Below the pieces are notes generated by a model. That model worked only from the letters and a program-made list of their open reading frames with translations. It searched no databases and was not told the origin of the DNA. A DNA stretch of 64,000 bases, taken from contig NZ_CP133774.1 of the NCBI RefSeq assembly GCF_034344865.1, positions 1,674,001 to 1,738,000 of the forward strand, written 5' to 3'. Within the stretch, counting starts at the first letter, position 1; every line of letters begins with the position of its first letter. This DNA is from Pseudomonas sp. 10S4 (GTDB lineage Bacteria; Pseudomonadota; Gammaproteobacteria; Pseudomonadales; Pseudomonadaceae). This document shows, one piece after another, positions 8,725-18,327 of the stretch. A program made the position numbers and the translations under genes.

Positions 8725-10911
8725 ATGCGCGATGATCTCTCCCTTCTGCTGAACTCCCTCAACGATGCCCAACGCCAGGCCGTAGCTGCCTCCGTGGGTC
8801 GTCAGTTGGTCCTGGCCGGTGCTGGTTCCGGTAAAACCCGAGTGCTGGTGCACCGTATCGCCTGGTTGATCCAGGTCGAAAACGCCTCGCCCCACTCGAT
8901 CCTGTCGGTGACCTTCACTAATAAGGCCGCTGCCGAGATGCGTCATCGCATCGAGCAGCTGATGGGTATAAACCCGGCCGGCATGTGGGTCGGCACCTTC
9001 CACGGCCTGGCGCACCGCTTGTTGCGGGCGCACTGGCAGGAAGCCAAGCTGAGCCAGACCTTCCAGATTCTCGACAGCGACGACCAGCAACGGCTGGTCA
9101 AGCGGGTGATCCGCGAGTTGGGCCTGGACGAGCAACGCTGGCCGGTCCGTCAGGCCCAGTGGTTCATCAACGGGCAGAAAGACGAAGGTCTGCGCCCACA
9201 ACACATTCAAGCCAGCGGCGATCTGTTCCTGGCCACCATGCGCAGCATTTATGAAGCCTACGAGGCCGCGTGCCTGCGCGCCGGTGTCATCGATTTCTCC
9301 GAACTGCTACTGCGCGCCCTCGACCTGTGGCGCGATAACCCGGGGTTGCTGGCGCATTATCAAAAGCGCTTCCGGCACATTCTGGTGGACGAGTTCCAGG
9401 ACACCAACGCCGTGCAGTACGCCTGGTTGCGGCTGCTGGCCAAGGGCGGCGACAGCCTGATGGTGGTCGGCGACGACGACCAGTCGATCTACGGCTGGCG
9501 CGGGGCGAAAATCGAGAACATCTATCAGTACTCCGACGACTTCCCGGACGCTGAAACCATTCGTCTGGAGCAGAACTACCGTTCCACCGCCGGCATCCTC
9601 AAGGCTGCCAACGCCCTGATCGCCAATAACACCGGGCGCATGGGCAAAGAGTTGTGGACCGATGGGGGCGAAGGCGAAGCAATCAACTTGTATGCCGCGT
9701 TCAACGAACACGATGAAGCACGCTACGTGGTGGAAACCATCGAAAGCGCGCTGAAAACCGGCTTGGCTCGCAGTGATATTGCGATTTTGTACCGCTCCAA
9801 CGCCCAATCCCGCGTTTTGGAAGAAGCCTTGCTGCGCGAGCGCATCCCGTACCGCATCTATGGCGGTCAGCGCTTTTTCGAACGGGCGGAAATCAAGAAC
9901 GCCATGGCCTACCTGCGCTTGCTGGAAGGTCGTGGTAACGATGCGGCGCTGGAGCGGGTGATCAACGTCCCGGCCCGCGGCATTGGCGAGAAAACCGTCG
10001 AAGCGATTCGCGACCACGCGCGTCATAGCGATGTGTCGATGTGGGAAGCCATGCGTTTGCTGGTCGCCAACAAAGGCCTGACCGGCCGTGCTGCGGGCGC
10101 CTTGGGTGGGTTTATCGAGCTGATCGAGAACCTCGCCGCCAAGTGTATGGAAATGCCGCTGCACCTGATGACCCAGACGGTCATCGAGCAGTCCGGGCTG
10201 ATCGCCTATCACGAAGCGGAAAAAGGCGAGAAAGGCCAGGCCCGGGTAGAAAACCTTGAGGAACTGGTCAGCGCTGCGCGCAATTTCGAGAAAGCTGAAG
10301 AAGAAGACGAGGACCTGACGCCACTGGCCGCATTCCTCGGCCACGCTTCGCTGGAAGCCGGCGACACGCAGGCTGACGAACACGAAGACAGCATTCAGCT
10401 GATGACCCTGCACAGCGCCAAAGGCCTGGAATTCCCTTACGTGTTCCTGGTGGGCATGGAAGAAGGCTTGTTCCCGCACAAGATGAGCCTGGAAGAACCC
10501 GGCCGTCTTGAAGAGGAACGCCGTCTGGCCTACGTCGGTATCACTCGGGCCATGCAGAACCTGGTCATGACCTACGCTGAAACCCGACGCCTGTACGGCA
10601 GTGAGACCTACAACAAGGTCTCGCGTTTCGTACGTGAAGTGCCCAAAGGCCTGATTCAGGAAGTGCGGCTGTCCAACAGCGTCAGCCGTCCGTTCGGCGG
10701 TGGTCAGCAGCAGAGTTCCAGCAGTTTGTTCGGCGGCAGCGAAATCCTCGACACCGGCTTCAGCCTCGGCCAGGCTGTTCGGCATTCAGTGTTTGGCGAC
10801 GGCGTGATCCTGAACTTCGAAGGCGCCGGGGCCCAGGCTCGGGTGCAGGTGAATTTTGGCGAAGGCAGCAAGTGGTTGATGCTTGGCTATGCCAAGCTCG
10901 AAGCGATCTAA
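8725..10911 (+). CDS. uvrD: DNA helicase II UvrD
   Basis: 728 residues, the normal UvrD length. Superfamily 1A helicase motifs in order: Q motif (LNDAQRQAV), Walker A AGAGSGKTR (31-39), Ia (TFTNKAAAEMR), II (VDEFQDTN), III (VGDDDQSIYGWRGA), IV (LEQNYRS), V (LMTLHSAKGLEF) and VI (EEERRLAYVGITRA). The C-terminus ends with the RNA-polymerase-binding Tudor-like region (VFGDGVILNFEGAG). It unwinds DNA 3'-5' in nucleotide excision and mismatch repair. Monocistronic-looking; a REP element follows. Confidence 0.97.
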   Translation: MRDDLSLLLNSLNDAQRQAVAASVGRQLVLAGAGSGKTRVLVHRIAWLIQVENASPHSILSVTFTNKAAAEMRHRIEQLMGINPAGMWVGTFHGLAHRLLRAHWQEAKLSQTFQILDSDDQQRLVKRVIRELGLDEQRWPVRQAQWFINGQKDEGLRPQHIQASGDLFLATMRSIYEAYEAACLRAGVIDFSELLLRALDLWRDNPGLLAHYQKRFRHILVDEFQDTNAVQYAWLRLLAKGGDSLMVVGDDDQSIYGWRGAKIENIYQYSDDFPDAETIRLEQNYRSTAGILKAANALIANNTGRMGKELWTDGGEGEAINLYAAFNEHDEARYVVETIESALKTGLARSDIAILYRSNAQSRVLEEALLRERIPYRIYGGQRFFERAEIKNAMAYLRLLEGRGNDAALERVINVPARGIGEKTVEAIRDHARHSDVSMWEAMRLLVANKGLTGRAAGALGGFIELIENLAAKCMEMPLHLMTQTVIEQSGLIAYHEAEKGEKGQARVENLEELVSAARNFEKAEEEDEDLTPLAAFLGHASLEAGDTQADEHEDSIQLMTLHSAKGLEFPYVFLVGMEEGLFPHKMSLEEPGRLEEERRLAYVGITRAMQNLVMTYAETRRLYGSETYNKVSRFVREVPKGLIQEVRLSNSVSRPFGGGQQQSSSSLFGGSEILDTGFSLGQAVRHSVFGDGVILNFEGAGAQARVQVNFGEGSKWLMLGYAKLEAI

Positions 10912-10930
10912 AGCCCAGCAGAGGGCTAAT

Positions 10931-11016
10931 GTGGGAGCGGGCTTGCTCGCGAAGGCAACACCGCGGTTTTACAGAAACACCGCGTTATCGCTCTTCGCGA
11001 GCAAGCCCGTTCCCAC
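10931..11016. repeat. REP palindrome pair (GTGGGAGCGGGC family)
   Basis: The arm 10931-10953 (GTGGGAGCGGGCTTGCTCGC...) and its inverted copy 10994-11016 have one mismatch, with an inner ACCGCG/CGCGGT-like stem. It lies 3' of uvrD and fills most of the gap before the EamA-type gene. Confidence 0.85.
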
Positions 11017-11070
11017 GGGGTTTTGTGCGGCATCCAAGCTGACACGGTTGATCTTATAAAGGCGCGAATC

Positions 11071-11510
11071 ATGGGCTCAGGCTTTTTTCTTCCTGGACAT
11101 TCTGGGCCCTGCTGTCAGCGGCATTCGCCGCCATGACTGCAATCTTCGCGAAGATCGGCATCGAAAATGTCAATTCCGACTTCGCCACCCTCCTGCGCAC
11201 CATCGTGGTATTGGTCAGCCTGGCCTTGATTTTGTACGCGACGGGCCAATATCAGTCATTAGGATCGATCTCTGCCAAAAGTTACCTGTTCCTGCTGCTA
11301 TCAGGACTGGCGACTGGCGCCTCATGGATTTGCTACTTCCGCGCGCTGAAACTCGGCCCGGCCTCGCTGGTCGCTCCAGTGGACAAGCTCAGTGTGGTGT
11401 TGGTGGCCGTCCTCGGCGTGATCCTCGCGGACGAGAAACTCGACCTGCGCCAATGGGGCGGAATTGGCCTGATCACCGCCGGAGTGGTAATGCTCGCGTT
11501 GCGACGCTGA
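11071..11510 (+). pseudogene. Half-size EamA/DMT-family membrane protein, probable frameshift near its start
   Basis: A small drug/metabolite-transporter-type protein with one EamA repeat (about 140 residues, 4-5 membrane helices; RTIVVLVSLALILYATG, SYLFLLLSGLATGASWICYF, VAVLGVILADE). As read, the intact frame begins only at an internal ATG (11133) and loses the first helix. The upstream frame encodes SSWTFWALLSAAFAAMTA directly in front but has no start codon. An ATG at 11071 with AAAGG upstream would connect if the T6 run at 11083-11088 had seven T. So a one-base loss is likely, either sequence error or mutation. Substrate unknown. Confidence 0.7.
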
Positions 11511-11687
11511 GCAAACTTCCGGCAGAACCTATCCACTTGTCCTACAGACAAAAGTACAAGGCCTTATTGCCCCGACGTAGCTGAACGCAACCTGTCAGGC
11601 AAAAGCCCGAAACACTCTGCCGCTAGCCAGTGTCACTTCAGCTGTGCAACATGGCGCGCGTGCCATCCACAAATGGGAATTCCCTTT

Positions 11688-12557
11688 ATGAAACGTTTTC
11701 TTAGCATCGCCATGGCGTTGTGCATCGGCCTGACGATGAGCCTCGACGCCAACGCCAAGCGCTTTGGTGGCGGCAAAAGCGTCGGCGCTGCGCCGACCCA
11801 CCAAACCAGCCAAATGGCCCCTTCTTCCGCCGCGGGCGGCGCTGCGGCGACCGCTGGTGCTGCCGGTGCCGCAGGCGCTGCGGCCAAGGCCGGCGGTGCT
11901 TCGCGCTGGCTCGGCCCTCTGGCCGGTATCGCTGCCGGCGGCCTGCTGGCCTCCATGTTCATGGGCGGTGGCTTCCAGGGCATGCAGATCTTCGACATCC
12001 TGATCATGGCGGTCATTGCCTTCTTGATCTTCCGCTTCATCGCCGCCCGTCGCCGCAAGCAGCAGGAGCACATGGCTCCGGCTGGCGCGCCGATGCAGCG
12101 TGAAGTGTTCGAGAACAAGCCTGCCAGTGGTTCGATCTTCGGCGGTTCGGCTGCACCTGCTGCCGCTCGTCCGGTGATCAATGCTCCGGCCTGGTTCAAT
12201 GAACAGAGCTTCGTCGAAGCGGCCCGCAACCACTTCCAGTCCCTGCAGCAGCATTGGGACGCCAACGAAATGGACAAGATCGCCGAGTTCGTGACCCCGC
12301 AGATGCTGGAGTTCCTCAAGCGCGAACGTGCAGATCTGGGCGAAGGCTTCCAGTCCACCTACATCGATAACCTCCAGGTACAACTGGATGGCGTGGATGA
12401 TCGGGCGGACAAGACTATCGCCACCCTGACCTTCAGCGGTGTGTCGAAGACTTCGCGCTTCGACCAGGGCGAAGTGTTCAGCGAAAGCTGGAACATGGAA
12501 CGTCCACAGGGCGAGAACCAGCCTTGGCTGGTCGCCGGTATCCGCCAGAACGGCTGA
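11688..12557 (+). CDS. Tim44-like domain membrane protein
   Basis: 289 residues from the ATG at 11688. MKRFLSIAMALCIGLTMSLD, followed by ANA, is a clear signal peptide. An Ala/Gly-rich stretch follows, then a hydrophobic pair (WLGPLAGIAAGGLLASMFMG, IFDILIMAVIAFLIFRFIAA), a basic RRRKQQ stretch, and a C-terminal Tim44-like domain (about 175-285) seen also in mitochondrial Tim44 and MRPL45. The role in bacteria is not established; envelope-associated by topology. An in-frame ATG at 11673 would add five residues before the signal peptide and is less likely. A strong terminator follows, so it is probably monocistronic. Confidence 0.85.
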   Translation: MKRFLSIAMALCIGLTMSLDANAKRFGGGKSVGAAPTHQTSQMAPSSAAGGAAATAGAAGAAGAAAKAGGASRWLGPLAGIAAGGLLASMFMGGGFQGMQIFDILIMAVIAFLIFRFIAARRRKQQEHMAPAGAPMQREVFENKPASGSIFGGSAAPAAARPVINAPAWFNEQSFVEAARNHFQSLQQHWDANEMDKIAEFVTPQMLEFLKRERADLGEGFQSTYIDNLQVQLDGVDDRADKTIATLTFSGVSKTSRFDQGEVFSESWNMERPQGENQPWLVAGIRQNG

Positions 12558-12596
12558 ACCGACGCGCAATAAACCTGTCGCAATATTGGCGCAATC

Positions 12597-12626
12597 AAAA
12601 CCCCGGCCTCGGCCGGGGTTTTCTAT
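12597..12626 (+). terminator. Rho-independent terminator
   Basis: AAAACCCCGGCC / GGCCGGGGTTTT forms a GC-rich hairpin followed by TTCTATTT, 40 bp after the Tim44-like gene. Confidence 0.85.
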
Positions 12627-12704
12627 TTCGCGGTTGCATCTATAGCGAGCTACTGTATAAACCGCCCCAACTAAACCGCGCCATCAAGCAAGAGGATCCC
12701 GGAC

Positions 12705-13112
12705 GTGGAAGAAATCATCGAACAACTGCGTGAAGCCAACGAACCGGTACCGGTCCCCTTGGAGTTGCCCGACGAAGATCAGATCGTGGAAATCGAAGAA
12801 CAACTGTTCATCGACATTCCATTTGTCTTCAGAGAATTTTTGCTGACTGTCAGTGATGTGGTCTACGGCAGCCTGGAGCCGGTGACTGTCACCGACCCGC
12901 AATCCCACACCTATCTGCCGGACGTTGCCGCCAACGCTTGGGACGCTGGCGTTGATCGCAGCATGATCCCGATCTGCCAGGACGGTGACGACTACTACCT
13001 GGTTGAAGAAGACGGCACCGTGGTGCTGTGGCAGGCCGAAGAAGAGCTGATTGCCGAAGAAACCTGGGAATCGGTGTGGCACTGGGCGCGGGACGTCTGG
13101 CTGGAAAGCTGA
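12705..13112 (+). CDS. SMI1/KNR4 (SUKH) family protein
   Basis: 135 residues, very acidic. The start is GTG at 12705, with AGAGGA 8 bp upstream. The pattern IVEIEEQLFIDIPFVFREFL, then D-x-YLPDVAANAWDAGV and CQDGDDYYLVEEDGTVVLW, matches the SMI1/KNR4 fold. In bacteria many SUKH proteins are immunity proteins of contact-dependent or polymorphic toxins, but no toxin gene lies nearby, so a housekeeping role is equally possible. Convergent with the Kef antiporter gene (21-bp gap). Confidence 0.85.
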   Translation: MEEIIEQLREANEPVPVPLELPDEDQIVEIEEQLFIDIPFVFREFLLTVSDVVYGSLEPVTVTDPQSHTYLPDVAANAWDAGVDRSMIPICQDGDDYYLVEEDGTVVLWQAEEELIAEETWESVWHWARDVWLES

Positions 13113-13133
13113 TACGCCTGACGCCCCAGGTGG

Positions 13134-14897
13134 TCAATGCCCGGACGATTCCTTGTGGTTGTCCAGGGTTTCCAGCAGGGCTACCTGCATGCGTGTATGC
13201 ACGCGGATGAACCAGCGCCAGAGCAGCGCCGCCACGGCGGCCGCGACGACGGCGATCAGTACCAGCAACTTGTTGGTCGGCAGAATACTGGCCGACAAGG
13301 CTGCCAGCAGCAGGAAGATCACCAGCAGCGAGAGGATCGGGATCACTTCGGCGATCACCCGGCGCACTCGCTGCGTGTGGCGGCCGGCCATCTCTGGCTT
13401 CACGCCCATCTCTGCCAATAGCATCGACAGTGCCTTGAGCTTGCGATAGGCGGCGATCAGGAACGGCAGCGACAACAGCAACGCCCCACCCCAGATCAAC
13501 GCTTTCTGCCAGCTCGGGTCACTGATCCAGCCTTGCAGGTAAGCCGACATACGCTCGGCGAAAAACGCGCCCGAGAAGAAAATCGCGATCACCAGCGCCA
13601 GATTGACCCCAACCTGCAACAAAATCCGCCGAATCATCGACGCCAGCAGCGCGCCCTCGCCTTGCGGCTGAATGCTGCGCAGCCACTCGCCATACATCCC
13701 CAGCACCCGGCTCAAGCGCCCAGGCATGACCGCCGCCAGTTTGATCGACAGTGGGTCGGCCGCGCGGATCAAATACGGCGTCAGCAGTGTGGTCAGGACC
13801 GATACCGCCACGGCCACCGGATAAAGGAAGTTGCTGGTGACCTGCAAGGTCATGCCAAGCGCGGCGATGATGAAGGAAAATTCGCCAATCTGTGAAAGAC
13901 CCATCCCGACCCGCAGTGAGGTTCGTCCGTCATTGCCGGCGATAAACGCCCCGAGGCCGCAGGACAGCATCTTGCCCAGCACCACCGCCACGGTGATCAC
14001 CGCGATTGGCCAGGCATATTGCAGCAGGATCATCGGATCAAGCATCAGCCCGATGGCGACGAAGAAGATTGCGCTGAACAGGTCGCGAACCGGCTCGATC
14101 AGACGTTCGATCTTCAGCAACTGCCGGGATTCGGCCATGATCGCGCCAATCAGGAAGGCGCCGAGGACCATGCTGTATTCGAGCTTGACCACCAGCAGGC
14201 AAAAGCCGAAACACAGGCCCAGTACGGTAATCAGCAGCATTTCATTGCTTTCGAATTTAGCCACGTAGGCCAATAGCCGCGGCACCAACAAGATGCCGAT
14301 GACCAGTGCGACGATCATGAACAGCGAGAGCTTGCCGACGGTCGAGAACACTTCGCCGGAACTGACCGTACCGCTGACTGCGATGCTCGACAGCAAGGCG
14401 ATGATGCCGATGCCGAGGATGTCTTCGACAATCAGCACACCGAAGATCAACTGGGCGAAGCGCTCGTTCTTCATCTTCAGGTCGTTGAGGGCCTTGACGA
14501 TGATGGTGGTTGAGGAAATCGCCAGGATCGCCCCCAGGAACAGCGAATCCATGGTGTTCCAGTCAAACCAGCGGCCGATTTCGTAGCCGATCCAGATCAT
14601 CAGCACGATTTCCAGGAACGCCGCGATAAACGCCGTGGCTCCAACCTTGAAGAGCTTGCGCAGGCTGAACTCCAGGCCCAGGCAGAACATCAGGAAAATC
14701 ACCCCGAGTTCAGCGAGGGTCTTGATGGTTTGTTCATCGTGGATCAGGCCGAACGGTGGCGTGTGCGGGCCAATAATGAAACCGGCGACGATATAACCAA
14801 GAACCACCGGTTGTTTGAAACGATGAAAGAGCACGGTTACCACGCCTGCGACCAACATGATCACTGCCAGGTCTTGAATGAAACTGATGGCATGCAT
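13134..14897 (-). CDS. Kef-type monovalent cation:proton antiporter (CPA2)
   Basis: 587 residues with about twelve membrane helices from the first residues (MHAISFIQDLAVIMLVAGVV...). The Na+/H+ exchanger domain spans about 10-380 and includes the Kef signature LGVIFLMFCLGLEFSLRKL and the IVEDILGIG segment. Unlike KefB/KefC, no C-terminal TrkA-N (RCK) domain is visible; instead the last 200 residues hold three more hydrophobic segments and a basic tail. Likely K+ or Na+ efflux across the inner membrane. Ends convergent with the SMI1 gene. Confidence 0.88.
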   Translation of the reverse strand: MHAISFIQDLAVIMLVAGVVTVLFHRFKQPVVLGYIVAGFIIGPHTPPFGLIHDEQTIKTLAELGVIFLMFCLGLEFSLRKLFKVGATAFIAAFLEIVLMIWIGYEIGRWFDWNTMDSLFLGAILAISSTTIIVKALNDLKMKNERFAQLIFGVLIVEDILGIGIIALLSSIAVSGTVSSGEVFSTVGKLSLFMIVALVIGILLVPRLLAYVAKFESNEMLLITVLGLCFGFCLLVVKLEYSMVLGAFLIGAIMAESRQLLKIERLIEPVRDLFSAIFFVAIGLMLDPMILLQYAWPIAVITVAVVLGKMLSCGLGAFIAGNDGRTSLRVGMGLSQIGEFSFIIAALGMTLQVTSNFLYPVAVAVSVLTTLLTPYLIRAADPLSIKLAAVMPGRLSRVLGMYGEWLRSIQPQGEGALLASMIRRILLQVGVNLALVIAIFFSGAFFAERMSAYLQGWISDPSWQKALIWGGALLLSLPFLIAAYRKLKALSMLLAEMGVKPEMAGRHTQRVRRVIAEVIPILSLLVIFLLLAALSASILPTNKLLVLIAVVAAAVAALLWRWFIRVHTRMQVALLETLDNHKESSGH

Positions 14898-15182
14898 GGT
14901 ATGGCGCTCCTTGGGTGATAGTGCTCAAACGGCAGACGCAGGAAAGGTCTGTTGAACCAGAGTAAAAATCTGCTTATGGCGTAGGAATCGTCCTTGGGAT
15001 GGGCTTTTGAAGGGTAACACCGCGACTTCCGGCAGAAAGGCGGCGCAATATATGGAAACAGATCGATCAAGGCGTGACGGCAGCCACTTGCCCGGCGTCC
15101 CGATAACTGTTGGTTTTGAAAAGCCGACTACGCACCCGCAGAGGTGCGCTCCCGAAAACCTGCCTTGACCCGTGAGAACGCT

Positions 15183-15665
15183 ATGGAACCCGGAAACGCC
15201 CAACTGTCGATGACGGTATTGATGACCCCCGACATGGCCAACTTCTCTGGCAATGTCCACGGTGGCACCCTGCTCAAATACCTCGACGAAGTGGCCTACG
15301 CCTGCGCCAGCCGTTATGCCGGCCGCTACGTGGTGACCCTGTCGGTGGATCAGGTGATTTTCCGCGAGCCGATCCATGTCGGCGAGCTGGTGACGTTCCT
15401 GGCGTCGGTCAACTACACCGGCAACACCTCGATGGAGGTGGGCATCAAGGTGGTGACCGAGAACATCCGCGAACGCTCGGTGCGCCACACCAATAGCTGC
15501 TTCTTCACCATGGTCGCGGTGGATGACCAGCGCAAACCGGCCGTCGTCCCGCCGCTGCAGCCGGAGAACAGCGAAGACAAGCGTCGCTTTATGCAGGCCC
15601 AGCAGCGTCGGCAGATTCGCCAGGAGCTGGAAAAGCGTTATCAGGAAATCAAGGACGACGCCTGA
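15183..15665 (+). CDS. Acyl-CoA thioesterase (YciA-like hotdog fold)
   Basis: 160 residues from ATG 15183 (MEPGNAQLSM). An upstream in-frame start at 15144 is less likely, as the extension is Arg-rich and unlike the family. A single hotdog domain has the acyl-CoA thioesterase motif FSGNVHGGTLLKYLDEVAYA (Asn-Val-His-Gly-Gly and catalytic Asp), and VGELVTFLASVNYTG. The C-terminal tail is charged and helical. It hydrolyses acyl-CoA esters in the cytoplasm. The 285-bp gap upstream, shared with the divergent antiporter gene, shows no feature I can name. Confidence 0.87.
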   Translation: MEPGNAQLSMTVLMTPDMANFSGNVHGGTLLKYLDEVAYACASRYAGRYVVTLSVDQVIFREPIHVGELVTFLASVNYTGNTSMEVGIKVVTENIRERSVRHTNSCFFTMVAVDDQRKPAVVPPLQPENSEDKRRFMQAQQRRQIRQELEKRYQEIKDDA

Positions 15666-15702
15666 GCTGTTCAGTCAGGTTGAGGGTGTTCTTTAGATAG
15701 CC

Positions 15703-15796
15703 TTCGCGAGCAAGCCCGCTCCCACATTGGTTCTGCGGTGTGCACACATTTTGTGCAACGCAGCAGAACCAATGTGGGAGCGGGCTTGCTCGCGAA
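15703..15796. repeat. REP palindrome, 34-bp perfect arms
   Basis: 15703-15736 and 15763-15796 are exact inverted copies of 34 bp (core TTCGCGAGCAAGCCCGCTCC) with a 26-bp loop that itself contains TGCACA/TGTGCA-like symmetry. It lies between the convergent thioesterase and pdxY genes. Confidence 0.92.
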
Positions 15797-15813
15797 TGGG
15801 CTCGACGCCGAAC

Positions 15814-16686
15814 TCAGAGACTGATCGGGGTCGCTTCGAACCGCACCCGAGGATGTGCGATCCGGTCCTGCGCCCGCACCAGTTCCAGCTCATAGCTGGC
15901 GCACGCCTGGGTTTCCAGCAGCACCTCATGCACCGCGGCCGCGGTGAACTCAAACGCCGCCACCAGGCTGTCACCCAACAGCACGCGAGCCAGGAACAGC
16001 CCGGACGTCAGGTCGCCCACGCCCACCGGCTGCCGCGGAAACGCCAACAATGGCCGACGCAGGTGCCAACTCCCTTCAGCGGTCACCAGCAGCATCTCGA
16101 AAACCTCTTCAGGTTTGCCGGGATAGTCCAGATGCTTGACCAGCACAGCCTTCGGCCCACGCGCCATCAGCGCTCGCGCCATGGCCAGGCAATCGAACAA
16201 CGACTGCGGTTTGCGCCCTGAGAAGCTGTCCAGCTCCAGCTGATTCGGGCACATGAAGTCGGCGACGGCCGCCGCTTCCTCCAACAGGAAGTCACTGACC
16301 TCGACCGGCACACTGCAGCCCTTCTCCGGGTGTCCCATCACCGGATCGCACAAATACAACGCCTTGGGGTTGATCGACTTGATCCGCGCCACGCCCGTAA
16401 GGATCGCCCGGCCCTGGGCCGCACTGCCGAGATAACCCGACAACACCGCATCGCAGTTGCCCAGCTCACCAATCGCCGCGATGCCTTCCACCAGCTCGGG
16501 AATCTGATGCGGTGGCAGTATTTCACCTGCCCACTGCCCGTATTGCGTGTGGTTGGAGAACTGCACGGTGTTGAGCGGCCAGACATTCACCCCGACCCGC
16601 TGCATCGGGAAAACCGCGGCGCTGTTACCGGCGTGGCCGAACACCACGTGGGACTGGATGGCGAGCAGATGGGGCGTACGTTTCAT
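15814..16686 (-). CDS. pdxY: Pyridoxal kinase PdxY
   Basis: 290 residues, the usual length. Ribokinase-like fold with the PdxY N-terminus [20 protein letters not shown], the [13 protein letters not shown] segment, and a C-terminal anion-hole motif [17 protein letters not shown] carrying the catalytic Asp. It phosphorylates pyridoxal with ATP in vitamin B6 salvage. Single gene; its 5' region faces the divergent DUF3301 gene. Confidence 0.95.
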   Translation of the reverse strand: MKRTPHLLAIQSHVVFGHAGNSAAVFPMQRVGVNVWPLNTVQFSNHTQYGQWAGEILPPHQIPELVEGIAAIGELGNCDAVLSGYLGSAAQGRAILTGVARIKSINPKALYLCDPVMGHPEKGCSVPVEVSDFLLEEAAAVADFMCPNQLELDSFSGRKPQSLFDCLAMARALMARGPKAVLVKHLDYPGKPEEVFEMLLVTAEGSWHLRRPLLAFPRQPVGVGDLTSGLFLARVLLGDSLVAAFEFTAAAVHEVLLETQACASYELELVRAQDRIAHPRVRFEATPISL

Positions 16687-16806
16687 GCGGTGAGTTTTCC
16701 GTAAAACGAATGAAATTCGAGCCGCGCAGTATGCGACTAAACGCAGCCTGTACGACAGACCAGCGACGCAGTTAAGCTGGCACTATCTTGTTGGAGCACC
16801 CTGTTG

Positions 16807-17219
16807 ATGCTGACCCTCGGAAATATCTTCGTGCTGATGCTGCTCGCCACCGGCGCCGCGTGGCTGTGGCACAACCACGGCTTGCGCGAACGTGCGCTGG
16901 AGCGGGTCAAACAGCATTGCGCCAAGCTCCAGATCGAGCTGCTGGACGGCAACGTGGCGTTGAAAAAATCGGTTTTATCAAAGACGCGAACGGTCGCCGA
17001 CGCCTGGCGCGGGTGTATAACTTTGAATTCACCGTGACCGGCGAGACCCGTCATAACGGGACCATCACCCAATTCGGTGCGCACAGCGCGCAGATCGAAC
17101 TGGCGCCCTACCCGATGCCGTTTGACGACACCCCAGCGGTGGTTGATGTGGTGAGGCCTCGTGCGGAAGTCATTGAGCTGAGCCAATGGCGGCAGGAACA
17201 CACGAAGTGGCGGCCATGA
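16807..17219 (+). pseudogene. DUF3301 small membrane protein, frameshifted in an A6 run
   Basis: About 138 residues when repaired. The N-terminal membrane helix (NIFVLMLLATGAAWLWHNHG) is followed by a soluble domain with DANGRRRLARVYNFEFTVTG, typical of the DUF3301 family. The frame breaks at the A6 run 16963-16968: with seven A the reading becomes NVALKKIGFIKDANGRRRLA, joining both conserved halves. The start ATG has TTGGAG 10 bp upstream. Function unknown. A sequence error in the homopolymer is the simplest reading. Confidence 0.8.
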
Positions 17220-17243
17220 AGATTTATGTCGTCAGTTAAACCA

Positions 17244-17318
17244 TTCGCGAGCAAGCCCGCTCCCACATTGGTTTTGTGAACGACGCAGATCCAATGTGGG
17301 AGCGGGCTTGCTCGCGAA
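17244..17318. repeat. REP palindrome, 28-bp arms
   Basis: 17244-17271 and 17291-17318 are perfect inverted copies (TTCGCGAGCAAGCCCGCTCC core). It lies between convergent genes (DUF3301 and a COG0523 GTPase). Confidence 0.92.
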
Positions 17319-17340
17319 GACGGCCTCAAAGACTGCGCAA

Positions 17341-18300
17341 TTACCGGCACCCGGCCAAGCCTTTCTGTAATTCGCTCACATCCTGCGACTCACTAAAAAT
17401 CAACTCAATCCGCGAATCCTGTCGCCACTCACTCGGCCGCCAATCCAGCACCGAGTTATCCACCGCATTCGCTGAAACCCAACCGTTGACGCTGTGGATA
17501 ACCAGCTTCGCCCGCCGCCAGGCAAGACTTTCAAGCCACTGACCAACGAGTGCGGCATCGAATGTCTGACTCGGATGCCAACGCCAACCAATGCTCCAGC
17601 CACCCTCCTGCGCCTGACTCAAGCAAATCGGCAGCGCGGCATCGGTCCAGATAGCCGGCATCTGCGCCAATCCCTTGGGGACGATGAAGTTATCCACACC
17701 CGTAACCGCCTGACTCCCAAGCCCCGGCAATTCGCTCAACGGCATGACCGCTTGCTGCGTCCAGAACATCGGGCGATCCGGCAACTGCGCAACAATCCGC
17801 TGACGATCATCCTCATCAAGACCTTCTGACTTGTTCAGCAGCAACAGACCCGCGCTGTTCAACGCCTCCTGTTGCGCCGCCGGCAGCGGTTTTCCGGCAG
17901 CTAGCGCCTGGGCATCAAGCACCAGAACACACGGCTGAACCGCCAGCACACCTTGCCACGGCGCCTCGCTCAACTGCCGCAGCAACTGGGCCGGATGCCC
18001 CAGCCCGGAGGGTTCGATAAACAACCGATCCGGCCGCGCCTTGCGCAGCAACCGCCCGAGGCCGATCTGAAACGGCGCACCATTCACGCAACACAAACAG
18101 CCGCCGGCCACTTCACCCAGTGCGATACCATCGCTGTCCTGGGTCAGCAGAGCGGCGTCGAGGCCGATCTGGCCGAACTCGTTGATCAGCACCGCCCAGC
18201 GTTCATTCGCCGGGCGCTGGGCCAGCAGATGCTTGATCAGGCTGGTCTTGCCGGAGCCCAACGGGCCGGCGATGACGTGGGTGGGAATGTTCTGCAACAT
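17341..18300 (-). CDS. COG0523 (CobW-type) metallochaperone GTPase
   Basis: 319 residues from ATG 18300 (MLQNIPTHVIAGPLGSGKTS). Walker A is GPLGSGKTS, the COG0523 metal motif CxCC is GGCLCC near residue 67, and NKSE serves as the guanine-specificity motif. The CobW C-terminal domain is short, and the His-rich linker seen in many zinc COG0523 proteins is absent. COG0523 proteins deliver metal to client enzymes at the cost of GTP; the neighbouring dksA2/folE2 island points to zinc. The open frame extends to 18603, but that stretch lies antisense to another gene and is not natural protein. It may belong to the dksA2-zigA-DUF1826 transcript (see findings). Confidence 0.88.
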   Translation of the reverse strand: MLQNIPTHVIAGPLGSGKTSLIKHLLAQRPANERWAVLINEFGQIGLDAALLTQDSDGIALGEVAGGCLCCVNGAPFQIGLGRLLRKARPDRLFIEPSGLGHPAQLLRQLSEAPWQGVLAVQPCVLVLDAQALAAGKPLPAAQQEALNSAGLLLLNKSEGLDEDDRQRIVAQLPDRPMFWTQQAVMPLSELPGLGSQAVTGVDNFIVPKGLAQMPAIWTDAALPICLSQAQEGGWSIGWRWHPSQTFDAALVGQWLESLAWRRAKLVIHSVNGWVSANAVDNSVLDWRPSEWRQDSRIELIFSESQDVSELQKGLAGCR

Positions 18301-18327
18301 GGTCGAAGTTTTCTGAGGAGGTAAGGG

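Noticed and set aside
9307..10785. Long open frame antisense to uvrD (492 codons)
   Set aside because: It mirrors uvrD in a high-GC gene; composition is odd (rich in Gln, His, Val), there is no ribosome site, and uvrD is certain.
15703..15796. CRISPR-like repeats
   Set aside because: REP units are paired inverted copies scattered over the window, with no regular spacers and no cas genes.
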